Virus record (IMG/VR): IMGVR_UViG_3300036832_001266
Span: 1-56,268 of that record
From: a virus
Length of the DNA stretch: 56,268 nt
Strand: one strand, 5' to 3'
The notes beneath the pieces are model-generated. The model saw nothing but the letters and a program-made list of their open reading frames with translations. It did not search any database and was not told the DNA's origin. The position numbers were made by a program, and so were the translations under genes. This document shows, piece after piece, positions 34,155-40,626 of the stretch; position 1 is the stretch's first letter; the number at the start of each line of letters is the position of its first letter.

Positions 34155-34417
34155 GCCAGCTGCCCGAGCCAACCCCCGAGCCGGCGCCCGACGACCCCGA
34201 GCGGCTCAAAAACGCGCTCAAGATCGCCGGCGCCAACATCGCCGAGCTCAACGATAAATGTGCGGCGCTGGTCGTGACGCTCAACAGCGCGCTCCTCCTG
34301 ATCGACCTCATGATCAACGATCTGCGGCAGGCCAACGTCACGCCTTCGATAGCCATCGTGGTTGAAAAGGCCAAGCTCGACCAAGCCATGCGCAAGTTGC
34401 TGCGAAAGGAAAGCTAA
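34151..34417 (+). CDS. Small helical protein, embedded plus-strand group
   Basis: 88 aa from ATG 34151. A Pro/Glu-rich N-terminus (MSQLPEPTPEPAPDDPERLK) precedes helices (ALKIAGANIAELNDKCAALV). The stop overlaps tail-to-tail by 4 nt with the minus-strand gene ending at 34414. Function unknown. Confidence 0.62.
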   Translation: MSQLPEPTPEPAPDDPERLKNALKIAGANIAELNDKCAALVVTLNSALLLIDLMINDLRQANVTPSIAIVVEKAKLDQAMRKLLRKES

Positions 34418-34758
34418 TGCAGACCTGTGAGCTCCTCGCCGGCCACCGTCGCTGCCTTCTCTCCGGCAGGACCGGCGATGTCGGTTGCCAGCATCGACGG
34501 CGACGGCGATACCCCGCCGGTCAGGCGGATGTTGGTCCACATCGCCTCGCAGAACGCCGTCGACGGCCGGAAGCTGCGGTCGCAGAACAGCACGCCTAAT
34601 ACCGCGCTGCCAACCCCGGCAGCGCTGAGCACGAACAGGTCGAAGTGCGTGCCATCCGGGACATTGACCACGATCGCCGCCTGCGGCGTGGCCGCACCAG
34701 CGTTGGCGTAATACCGCAGCATACTGCCGACCACCGGCGTCGTCATCGATCTCGGCAT
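34414..34758 (-). CDS. Beta-rich virion-type protein (114 aa)
   Basis: Begins MPRSMTTPVVGSMLRYYANA at ATG 34758. Contains AAIVVNVPDGTHFDLFVLSA and GSAVLGVLFCDRSFRPSTAF, alternating hydrophobic strands as in small decoration or fibre proteins. Convergent with the plus-strand gene ending at 34417. No family name can be given. Confidence 0.62.
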   Translation of the reverse strand: MPRSMTTPVVGSMLRYYANAGAATPQAAIVVNVPDGTHFDLFVLSAAGVGSAVLGVLFCDRSFRPSTAFCEAMWTNIRLTGGVSPSPSMLATDIAGPAGEKAATVAGEELTGLH

Positions 34759-34898
34759 GATAGCCTCCTGATGCTCAAAAAGATTGATCGTCGACCAACC
34801 ATAGCACAATCGATCGACGCGGAAGGCCGCTGTGGTGCGGTGTCAAAACCTGCGGCCTTGTCGGGCGGCCACGCCCTATCCGCGTCGAACGCGATGCT

Positions 34899-35525
34899 TT
34901 ACTTCGACGGAGTTGGGTGCGGCACGCTAGGAACGCCGACCACGACCCAGCCGGTATCCGGGCTCCAGCCCACCTTCCATTCGATCAGCGGCGGCCGCTC
35001 GCTTCCGGGCGGTGGCAACACAATCGGATGTGTCGGTAGATTGACATCGCCCCAGATACCCAGCGGCGGCACTGGCGGCAGCACGATTGGATGTGCCGGC
35101 ACACCCGGCGAGATCGCATCCGGCGGAATGACAATCGGATGCGCCGGATGGCCCGGTGACGGCCAAATCTCGGGTGGTGGGAGTACGATCGGGTGCGTCG
35201 GAACGCCCGGTGCGATCGCCCCCGGCGGGATCACGATCGGGTGCGCCGGATAGACCGGAATGTAGATCGGATGCGCCGGTACTCCAGGAGAGATTGCATC
35301 CGGGGGAACAATCACGATCGGGTGGGCAGGTACAGGCGGTGGACCACCCGGAGCGATTGGATGTGCTGGATACACTGGTCCACCCGGGCCAGGCCACACC
35401 ACCGGTGGCGGCCCACCAGGCGCTATGGGATGTGAGGGGAACGGACCTCCCGGCATCGGCCCGCCGCCAACACCGACATCCGTGTAAGTCATCGTGCCTA
35501 TGATCGTGACTGGAATACTCGCCAT
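34899..35525 (-). CDS. Proline-rich protein with nine P-x-HPI repeats
   Basis: 208 aa. GGAGGATGAAAA precedes the ATG. A short N-terminus (ASIPVTIIGTMTYTDVGVGG) leads into nine imperfect repeats of the core P(S/A/T)HPI followed by (A/V)(P/I/L)PP.. or PPDAISPGV segments (residues ~31-175). The C-terminus (LIEWKVGWSPDTGWVVVGVP, then HPTPSK) is a small conserved-looking end domain. The repeats should form an extended polyproline-II-like rod. Similar proline-rich proteins with a GW..V.VP..PHPTP tail are, to my recollection, frequent in uncultured rhizobial phages, but I know of no function. Confidence 0.68.
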   Translation of the reverse strand: MASIPVTIIGTMTYTDVGVGGGPMPGGPFPSHPIAPGGPPPVVWPGPGGPVYPAHPIAPGGPPPVPAHPIVIVPPDAISPGVPAHPIYIPVYPAHPIVIPPGAIAPGVPTHPIVLPPPEIWPSPGHPAHPIVIPPDAISPGVPAHPIVLPPVPPLGIWGDVNLPTHPIVLPPPGSERPPLIEWKVGWSPDTGWVVVGVPSVPHPTPSK

Positions 35526-35622
35526 TTTTCATCCTCCGAGGATTTGTTTGATCGTTCGCGACGCGACAATACCAAGCTACCGCGAAACATTTACGAAACG
35601 CAACACAACATTCGTCAATTCG

Positions 35623-35940
35623 TCACGGCACCGCTGCGTTGAACACCTTCGCCACCGCCTTCTCCACAATATCAAGCGCCTCGGCGCGGGTGATCCCCGG
35701 GGCCGAGCGCACGATCCCCTCGACCGCCTCGATGACGCTCGGCGGCAGCGAGAGATAGTTGATCTCACCGGTCAACTCGGCGATCTTGGCCTCATAGTGG
35801 AATAGCCGCTGCTGGTCGCCCGCGCGGTCCGCCCGCAGCCGCTCAATCTCGTCAGCAGCTTGGGTATCGAGAAGGATGTCGGGGTTGATGTCCGTGGCAA
35901 CGGCGCGGCGGCGCAGGTGGACAACAATGTCATCGCTCAT
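35623..35940 (-). CDS. Coiled-coil protein with DTQAADEIERLRA motif
   Basis: 105 aa. The N-terminus MSDDIVVHLRRRAVATDINP, then LLDTQAADEIERLRADRAGD, repeats in the early gene at 41669 on the other strand (MSDIVFHLRRRA, LDTQAADEIERLLAE), so the two are paralogues. The C-terminal half (SVIEAVEGIVRSAPGITRAE) is a different helical segment. The start overlaps the upstream 45-aa gene (ATGA). Role unknown. Confidence 0.65.
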   Translation of the reverse strand: MSDDIVVHLRRRAVATDINPDILLDTQAADEIERLRADRAGDQQRLFHYEAKIAELTGEINYLSLPPSVIEAVEGIVRSAPGITRAEALDIVEKAVAKVFNAAVP

Positions 35941-36074
35941 CGCCGCGTTTCCCGTGAAACCTGCAGCCCAGCCGCCGCTAAGCGCTTGGCATACCGCCGA
36001 CGCGCCTTCTTGGCCGCCGCTACCCGCCGCCGAAGCTCCGCCGCACGCGACCTCTGCACCAACCGCTTGCCCAT
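35937..36074 (-). CDS. Arg/Lys/Ala-rich small protein (45 aa)
   Basis: MGKRLVQRSRAAELRRRVAA, then AKKARRRYAKRLAAAGLQVS, ending RETRR. About 40 % Arg/Lys, probably a single basic helix. The stop overlaps the start of the next gene by ATGA, which supports it as real. Nucleic-acid binding is inferred from charge. Confidence 0.5.
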   Translation of the reverse strand: MGKRLVQRSRAAELRRRVAAAKKARRRYAKRLAAAGLQVSRETRR

Positions 36075-36087
36075 CGCTTAAGCCCCC

Positions 36088-36282
36088 TCACCAGCCATAC
36101 AAATCACGGTGCCGCTCACGCATCCGCCGCACCAAAAGCCCCAACAAATACTCGTTCACACCCTCCACCACCGCAATATAATCCGCCATCGTCTTGCCGC
36201 CCGCCGCATCCTCAATGCACAACCGGGCCGCCTGCTCCTCTATCGACGGATAAGGCCCCGAACACAAACACCGCATCGCCAT
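36088..36282 (-). CDS. Small hypothetical protein (64 aa)
   Basis: ATG 36282 with AGAGGGGG seven to eight bases upstream. The product (MAMRCLCSGPYPSIEEQAAR, LCIEDAAGGKTMADYIAVVE, LVRRMRERHRDLYGW) is helical with two Cys near the start. Its start codon lies in the same CCATGG palindrome as the start of the plus-strand gene at 36281, so the two are divergent and overlap by two bases. Confidence 0.55.
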   Translation of the reverse strand: MAMRCLCSGPYPSIEEQAARLCIEDAAGGKTMADYIAVVEGVNEYLLGLLVRRMRERHRDLYGW

Positions 36283-36649
36283 GGAAATCCCCCTCTGCAA
36301 GCTCTGCAACACCCGCCACTGGACCCGCATCTGCCCAGGTATCACCCCCTCGCACGGCTCACCCCGCGTCGAAACCAAACCCCTTGCCCCCACACATGCC
36401 CCCTCCAAACGCCGCGCTCCGCTGATCCCAGCAAAACCAATCACCCATATCACCCCCATCCGCTACACCATCACTAAAGAAACCGTTACCAAAACTACCC
36501 CCACCCCACCAGAAAAGCCACCCCTTTCCGTAACCCCAGCCGCCCCGCCAAAGAAAAAAATCGGCCGCCCACCCAACCCCAACAAACCCTCCAATGCCGA
36601 AAAACAACGCGCCTACCGCGCCCGTAAAAAAGCCCACCACAGGCCTTGA
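36281..36649 (+). CDS. Zn-finger/AT-hook-like basic protein ending NAEKQRAYRARKKA
   Basis: 122 aa. The N-terminus MEIPLCKLCNTRHWTRICPG has a CxxC...C finger-like arrangement. The middle is Pro/Thr/Lys-rich, and the end KKKIGRPPNPNKPSNAEKQR then AYRARKKAHHRP carries an AT-hook-like GRP core and the NAE.QR.YR.RKK motif that ends many small phage DNA-binding proteins. No Shine-Dalgarno is visible before the ATG, which is shared head-to-head with the minus gene. The coding strand is extremely C-rich. Probably a DNA-binding regulator, by inference. Confidence 0.6.
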   Translation: MEIPLCKLCNTRHWTRICPGITPSHGSPRVETKPLAPTHAPSKRRAPLIPAKPITHITPIRYTITKETVTKTTPTPPEKPPLSVTPAAPPKKKIGRPPNPNKPSNAEKQRAYRARKKAHHRP

Positions 36650-36981
36650 TGGCGCAACCTGCTGGTCCGGTAAACGACGTCTGGCTAAACTCGAATGCTA
36701 TAGTTTTGAAGCCATGGAAGAAAGCGCCCCAGCAAAATCCCCAGCAAAATCCTGCCATTAGGTGGTCAGAACGAAAACAAGCCACCCTCACCCCTCTACC
36801 ACCAAACACCCGCAATACCGACAATACCCCCACCCCACATCACCTACCCTCGCACGGTGCCCAAATAACCTACACCGGAGCCACATCAGTATTGTCCATA
36901 ACCCAATCATATCAGTACCTTACCACCCAGGAGCGAAAAAATGCCAGAGGTGTCCAAATTGTACAAAACTGTCCAAACTAA
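36649..36981 (+). CDS. Doubtful ORF following the AT-hook-like gene
   Basis: 110 codons from ATG 36649, which overlaps the upstream TGA. The product (MAQPAGPVNDVWLNSNAIVL, Asn/Pro/Thr-rich middle) has no recognised features. A second frame over 36650-36760 reads GKRRLAKLECYSFEAMEESA and is at least as protein-like, so the true gene structure here is uncertain. Confidence 0.28.
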   Translation: MAQPAGPVNDVWLNSNAIVLKPWKKAPQQNPQQNPAIRWSERKQATLTPLPPNTRNTDNTPTPHHLPSHGAQITYTGATSVLSITQSYQYLTTQERKNARGVQIVQNCPN

Positions 36982-37214
36982 AATCCCAAGCAATTTCAAT
37001 ATGATGGGCGCCAGGAGCGAAAAAAGACGTGGCATTTGGAGGAGGGGCCAAGGGTAAAAAAAGTTTTTCTTTCCGCCCCCCCCCCCCCTCGCGGTGGGGT
37101 GCCCCAGCGTTGAGGCATGGGAGCCGAGGCCTCGATCACCGAATCGCGAATCGCGAATCCGAAAATGCACAATGTGCAGAAACCCCATCCGCCTCCATAC
37201 CTTGATGTTATTGG
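36982..37214. other. Gene-free stretch with C13 tract, GAATCGC repeats and a palindrome
   Basis: No convincing gene. It contains a run of 13 C (37076-37088), three head-to-tail GAATCGC-type repeats (37141-37161) and the palindrome TGCACA-A-TGTGCA (37166-37178). The 14-bp sequence CCAGGAGCGAAAAA occurs at 36928-36941 and again at 37011-37024. Just upstream of this region in late-transcription order is the TerS-like gene. Possible regulatory or origin-like site; the C tract may also be a sequencing or phase-variation hot spot. Confidence 0.5.
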
Positions 37215-37661
37215 CTAATCCGGCGCATGCTCGATCTTGCCCACATCGGCGCCCATGCCGGCCTTGACCTTGCACCCAGCCGGCAGCGCTCGCTGGTGCC
37301 CGATCACCTTGGCACCAGCGCCCGCGGCGCGCGCGGCCAGCATGCTCTGGATAGCTTCGATCGCAGCCTCGATCTGCTCGTCGCTCATGCTTTTGATGAT
37401 ATTGCTGTGCGTGACGTCCAACTCGCGTGGGACCAGCAAAACCAATAGCTTAAGAAAGACCGCCGGTTGCTGCTTCATCACCTTGTCAATGGCCTTTCGC
37501 CCACCGCGGTTGAACGCAAGATGCATTTCCTTGATCGTGTCGTGGGTTAGCGCACGACGGGCCCGACCGGGGTCACCACCTGGCCAGCCTGACGACCCCT
37601 TAACGTACTGGCCTTTAGTGTTACGGATTGGGTTTGGGTTAGGTGCTGGCTGGGAGGGCAT
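37215..37661 (-). CDS. DUF5681-type protein, candidate small terminase subunit
   Basis: 148 aa. RNTKGQYVKGSSGWPGGDPG at residues 13-32 is the (F/Y).KG.SG.PGG.. signature of DUF5681-type proteins. The body DTIKEMHLAFNRGGRKAIDK, VMKQQPAVFLKLLVLLVPRE and SDEQIEAAIEAIQSMLAARA is helical. In many proteobacterial phages such proteins occupy the small terminase slot and recognise DNA for packaging; here it is 3.5 kb from terL, so the role is inferred. No clear Shine-Dalgarno precedes the ATG. Confidence 0.72.
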   Translation of the reverse strand: MPSQPAPNPNPIRNTKGQYVKGSSGWPGGDPGRARRALTHDTIKEMHLAFNRGGRKAIDKVMKQQPAVFLKLLVLLVPRELDVTHSNIIKSMSDEQIEAAIEAIQSMLAARAAGAGAKVIGHQRALPAGCKVKAGMGADVGKIEHAPD

Positions 37662-37727
37662 GGGGTGGAGGCTATAGGCTTAATCAGGTAGGGATGGAGG
37701 GTTATTAGGTCGCGGCCTTCTCAGAGG

Positions 37728-38144
37728 TCACCGCTGAGGCATTACGCGGCCTTCTGCGGCTAGCGGTATGTCATGTGCTGGAACGTAGGGTGGGCTGAGC
37801 GCATTGGAGGTGCTGGGCATCCATTTAGCATCACCGCTGTAGGTTGCCGTCACCGCGGCGGTGGGCATAGCGGCCACGGTCATGGTGCCGTCGACGGTCA
37901 CGGTGGCAATGACCTTTGTGCCATCCTTGAAGGTGATCGTACCGGTGGGTGCCGGGCCGCCGCCTTGTTCGGCTTCGACCGTGGCAGCGAACACCACTTG
38001 ATTGGCAGCGACGTCGTTGGTCGCCGCGAGCGTCGTTATGCTCGGCTTTGGCTTGGGAGCTCGGACGGTTGTTGCCATGGCTTTTGCTTTCGGTTTCGCT
38101 TTCGGTTTTGCTCTCGCTGCCGGTTTTGCTCTGCTTGCCGGCAT
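37728..38144 (-). CDS. Secreted/virion Ig-like domain protein with basic N-terminus
   Basis: 138 aa, GAGGAG about 8 nt before the ATG. The N-terminus MPASRAKPAARAKPKAKPKA is a Lys/Ala/Pro tail. Residues ~38-115 are a bacterial Ig-like domain (Big_5 type): TTLAATNDVAANQVVFAATV, GTITFKDGTKVIATVTVDG, AAVTATYSGDAKWMPSTSN. Ig-like domains on phage virions mediate weak binding to carbohydrate or mucus. There is no signal peptide, so this is more likely a virion-surface protein bound through its basic tail. Confidence 0.75.
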   Translation of the reverse strand: MPASRAKPAARAKPKAKPKAKAMATTVRAPKPKPSITTLAATNDVAANQVVFAATVEAEQGGGPAPTGTITFKDGTKVIATVTVDGTMTVAAMPTAAVTATYSGDAKWMPSTSNALSPPYVPAHDIPLAAEGRVMPQR

Positions 38145-38213
38145 TGGTCTTGCTCCTCGATCATGGTGATGAGCTCTTTGCAGGTCGCGCGGCGCGATCG
38201 GGACCTGGCATGG

Positions 38214-38492
38214 TCACGGCGATTGTCCTCTAACCTCGGCACGCAGCGCAAGGATGTGCCGCTCCCACTCATGCATTTCGCCGCGCTGTTCGCGCTCACG
38301 CTCGATCTCCGCTCGGAGTTCCTCACCTATACGCCGGCCGGCCTTGCGTGCCCATGCGAGCGTTTCGTCTCTGGTCCTGAGCGCGCGCCAGCGCGGGCAC
38401 ACGAACACGCGAGCAGCTCCATCGGGACCGCGGCCGCAAACGTCGCAGACGATCGATGGTCCGGTGATAACTCGTCCGTGCCAGTGCGCCAT
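38214..38492 (-). CDS. Small protein with CDVCG knuckle and helical tail
   Basis: 92 aa from ATG 38492 (TGATG overlap with the upstream stop). VITGPSIVCDVCGRGPDGAA has one CxxC, with another Cys at VFVCPRW. The remainder is a charged helix (RIGEELRAEIEREREQRGEM). Probably a zinc-knuckle protein; function unknown. Confidence 0.58.
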   Translation of the reverse strand: MAHWHGRVITGPSIVCDVCGRGPDGAARVFVCPRWRALRTRDETLAWARKAGRRIGEELRAEIEREREQRGEMHEWERHILALRAEVRGQSP

Positions 38493-38707
38493 CACTTCGC
38501 CCCGTAACGCGCCTTCAACTCCGGCGTCACCTCAACCTTACGCACCTCACTTGCTGGACCTTGAGAGCCGTCGCGGCGCTCAATTGCTTTAGCAACCTCG
38601 ACTGATGCGTCGACCAAGTAGCGACCCATACGGCGCTGAAACTTGTTGCTGGATCGCACCTTTCCTAAACCAGTTTTGAGCCATGATCCCCCTGTCGAAA
38701 GCCCCAT
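38492..38707 (-). CDS. First gene of the leftward arm, hypothetical (71 aa)
   Basis: GGAGAAACGCG precedes the ATG. MGLSTGGSWLKTGLGKVRSS is followed by NKFQRRMGRYLVDASVEVAK and a C-terminus VEVTPELKARYGAK. It directly follows the control region and overlaps the next gene by one base. No family recognised. Confidence 0.58.
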   Translation of the reverse strand: MGLSTGGSWLKTGLGKVRSSNKFQRRMGRYLVDASVEVAKAIERRDGSQGPASEVRKVEVTPELKARYGAK

Positions 38708-38781
38708 CGCGTTTCTCCATAGGCTGCGCTCCTTCGCTAGGGGAGGGAGGCCACTTGCTTGCCTTCCTGCTCTCTCTCCTA

Positions 38782-38816
38782 TCTATTGGAACCGGACATT
38801 GCGTTCGCAATTCCAA
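38782..38816 (-). promoter_or_regulatory. Possible late-arm promoter under a nested palindrome
   Basis: On the minus strand TTGCGA (38805-38810) is followed after exactly 17 bp by AATAGA (38782-38787), about 75 bp before the first leftward gene. The same bases form nested inverted repeats: ATTGCG-TT-CGCAAT (38798-38811) inside TTGGAA (38786-38791) / TTCCAA (38811-38816). The -10 is poor, as expected for an activated or repressed promoter. Inferred only. Confidence 0.35.
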
Positions 38817-39096
38817 ACAAGCGAGAGTAGAAACCCTAGGGAGAACTTCGCCGTACTCGCTCGGGTGTCCGTTGAGGGGGCGTCCTTTTCGGCACGCTGT
38901 GGTGGACCGTTCCACAAGTACGACGTTGGCTCGTCGCGTTATCCCAATCCAGCCCGAGCTATCGCTAGACCCATCTCCATCGGCTAGCGGGGGCGAAGGA
39001 CCCTTGCGGGCAGGAAACCCCCGGCGTGGTGTTGCGCGTCAGTGCTAGATGGGATAAGGAAGGGTCGCTGTCCCAAACGGCAAATCCAATCTAGCC

Positions 39097-39124
39097 AGGC
39101 CCCGTAGCGCAAGCTCTGGGGCCT
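39097..39124 (+). terminator. Intrinsic terminator-like hairpin
   Basis: AGGCCCC (39097-39103) pairs with GGGGCCT (39118-39124), with a 14-nt loop, followed on the plus strand by TCATTTGTTG. A moderate T-rich tail. It would stop rightward transcription entering the control region. Confidence 0.5.
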
Positions 39125-39315
39125 TCATTTGTTGTGGGCGCTCAATAGCTTATTACGAAAAGCTGGTAACCCGCACAACTTCATCATGCCAGCACTGCGC
39201 GCTGATTCGCTCAAGTAAATTCCGCAGATATCTCCGATATTATCCGTGATGTCCCCGATATCCCCACAATCCACAAATCGCAGTTTGTTCCCGGAATGGT
39301 TGCTAAGGGCAACTA

Positions 39316-39696
39316 TCAGACGTCGTAACCAGCGATGAGCGCTTCTGCCAAATCACGTTCCCGCATTTCTTTCAGAACACGTCGCAGCGCTTTGCCACTC
39401 TGCTGTGAATTTTCCCGCTGCGTCTTCGGCTGCAAGTGAGCCGGGTTCACGCAAAGCGTGTTGAAGCAAAGATGATCGAGCGTGTGACCTGACTCGATTC
39501 CCCCCACTAACAGTTCATAAACGACACGGTGCGCGAGATAGGTGCCAGATGGCGATGCCGTGGTCGTGCGGCCATAGCTCCCACTGACAGGGCCGCGCCA
39601 ATGCCAGCATCCATCCTCGTTGGATTTATCAATCCAAGCCAGAACACGATCGTACCACGCATCCCAATCCCTTGCCTTAACACGTCTGTAAGCCAT
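39316..39696 (-). CDS. HNH endonuclease (homing-type)
   Basis: 126 aa from ATG 39696 (a GTG at 39705 is an alternative). CWHWRGPVSGSYGRTTT and YLAHRVVYELLVGGIESGHT lead to the HNH core LDHLCFNTLCVNPAHLQPKT: His/Asp pair, Asn and the final His within a CxxxxCVNPAHL zinc-bearing motif. Such small HNH_3 enzymes are often free-standing homing endonucleases. It is a lone minus-strand gene in the control region, divergent from the early arm, which fits an invasive element. Confidence 0.85.
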   Translation of the reverse strand: MAYRRVKARDWDAWYDRVLAWIDKSNEDGCWHWRGPVSGSYGRTTTASPSGTYLAHRVVYELLVGGIESGHTLDHLCFNTLCVNPAHLQPKTQRENSQQSGKALRRVLKEMRERDLAEALIAGYDV

Positions 39697-39732
39697 TGTA
39701 TTCACTTGCCTTAATTATTTAATACTGACATA

Positions 39733-39761
39733 TTGACATGATGTCAGAGTGAGAATATAAG
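39733..39761 (+). promoter_or_regulatory. Early-arm promoter with palindromic operator
   Basis: TTGACA (39733-39738), 17-bp spacer, TATAAG (39756-39761): a near-consensus sigma70 promoter 43 bp before the first early gene. The perfect 13-bp palindrome TGACAT-G-ATGTCA (39734-39746) covers the -35, and CTGACAT (39725-39731) pairs with ATGTCAG (39741-39747) as a wider dyad. A repressor or activator very likely binds here; the HTH protein at 41028 is a candidate. Confidence 0.75.
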
Positions 39762-39803
39762 GCAAAACATCAGGTAAGGCAACCCAAGCAAAGGGAGACC
39801 AAC

Positions 39804-39983
39804 ATGCGCAAAATGACAAAGCCCGAACGGATGGTGTGGAACCGCACGCATCCCGATTATCGCTGCCGCGTCGGCGGCGTGCCCTACGTGCTGGAACTGA
39901 ACTTGGATAACGGCGCCACCGAGCTGGTGCCGTTGGCATCGTCACGCAAGCTGAAACAGCTGCAGGGCGAAACCGCGCGCTAA
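39804..39983 (+). CDS. First early-arm gene, hypothetical (59 aa)
   Basis: AAGGGAGACCAAC precedes the ATG. MRKMTKPERMVWNRTHPDYR is followed by CRVGGVPYVLELNLDNGATE and LVPLASSRKLKQLQGETAR, a small alpha/beta protein. First gene after the strong promoter. No family recognised. Confidence 0.62.
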   Translation: MRKMTKPERMVWNRTHPDYRCRVGGVPYVLELNLDNGATELVPLASSRKLKQLQGETAR

Positions 39984-40036
39984 TGCGCGGTCGTGCCGTG
40001 AGCGGCACCTGATGAGCCCAAACACAGGAGACCAAG

Positions 40037-40252
40037 ATGTCCAACCCAAAACTTTCGCTCGATGTCGCGAGCCCGATCGAAGTGGCCCGCGTGCTGCGCC
40101 AGGCCGCTGACACGTTCGGCAGCGATGCGCTCGGCCTCGAAGCCTCATGGCAGGAGGTAGGTCCAGGTCGCGTGTGGATGCGCATCGCTCGTGAGCTGGA
40201 TCGTGCCGCGATGCGCTGCGAGCAGATCACGAACCAGGAGGGCTGGCGATGA
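40037..40252 (+). CDS. Early hypothetical protein (71 aa)
   Basis: CAGGAGACCAAG precedes the ATG. The product contains ASPIEVARVLRQAADTFGSD and WMRIARELDRAAMRCEQITN; helical. The stop overlaps the next start by ATGA. Function unknown. Confidence 0.62.
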   Translation: MSNPKLSLDVASPIEVARVLRQAADTFGSDALGLEASWQEVGPGRVWMRIARELDRAAMRCEQITNQEGWR

Positions 40253-40440
40253 GCGATCTGATTGTGAACAACCACGGCTCCATCTTCCTGCTCTCGCCGG
40301 TCACCGAGGCCGGCGAGGCCTGGATCGATGAGCACATCCCCCAAGACGCAATGACTTGGGGCGGCGCCGTCGTTGTCGAACACCGCTACATCGAGGCCAT
40401 CGTGGCCAGTGCGCTCGCCGATGGGCTAGAGGTGAAGTGA
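40249..40440 (+). CDS. Early conserved phage protein (SIFLLSPVT...EHRYI family)
   Basis: 63 aa. NNHGSIFLLSPVTEAGEAWI and DEHIPQDAMTWGGAVVVEHR follow the pattern GSI.LL.P.T..A..W..EH......W.GG...VEHRY of a small alpha/beta protein common in proteobacterial phages and prophages. Its function is not known. Overlaps both neighbours. Confidence 0.72.
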   Translation: MSDLIVNNHGSIFLLSPVTEAGEAWIDEHIPQDAMTWGGAVVVEHRYIEAIVASALADGLEVK

Positions 40441-40625
40441 TGCGCGGTCTTTTTATCAGCTCACCCACCGGCGGCCGCATCTACGTGGCCGAGCGCTCGC
40501 GCAAAGGCAGCAGCAAACTGTTGTGGTCCGTCATGCCCGCGCACGACGGGCCCGACGTTCGTATCGAAGCCGGTAACGTACCCTACCGCATCCGCCGGCA
40601 GGGATACAGACATCTAGGAGACTGA
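40440..40625 (+). CDS. Early hypothetical protein (61 aa)
   Basis: ATG 40440 overlaps the upstream TGA. MRGLFISSPTGGRIYVAERS then KLLWSVMPAHDGPDVRIEAG, mainly beta. Function unknown. Confidence 0.55.
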   Translation: MRGLFISSPTGGRIYVAERSRKGSSKLLWSVMPAHDGPDVRIEAGNVPYRIRRQGYRHLGD

Positions 40626-40626
40626 C

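Larger units (their letters stand above)
38708..39315. other. 600-bp noncoding control region
   Basis: No convincing gene on either strand. It holds a nested palindrome over a possible leftward promoter (38782-38816), a GC-rich segment with stems (GGGGG 38990s / CCCCC 39020s, CGAAGG/CCTTGCG inside) that could fold as a structured RNA, a rightward terminator hairpin (39097-39124), and four CCG..GAT-type boxes at 11-12-bp spacing (39222-39262). It separates the two divergent arms of the genome. Confidence 0.6.

Noticed and set aside
36907-37275. 122-codon minus-strand frame through the C13 tract
   Set aside because: Runs through homopolymer and repeats, overlaps the 3' end of the TerS-like gene, and has no ribosome site or motif.
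38643-38987. Plus-strand frames in the control region
   Set aside because: No ribosome site, composition unlike neighbours, and they cross palindromes and the antisense of the 38492 gene.
38790-39040. Possible tRNA gene in the noncoding region
   Set aside because: GCGTTCGCAATTCC resembles a T-arm at first sight, but it is part of the ATTGCG-TT-CGCAAT palindrome and no anticodon or acceptor arms can be built around it.
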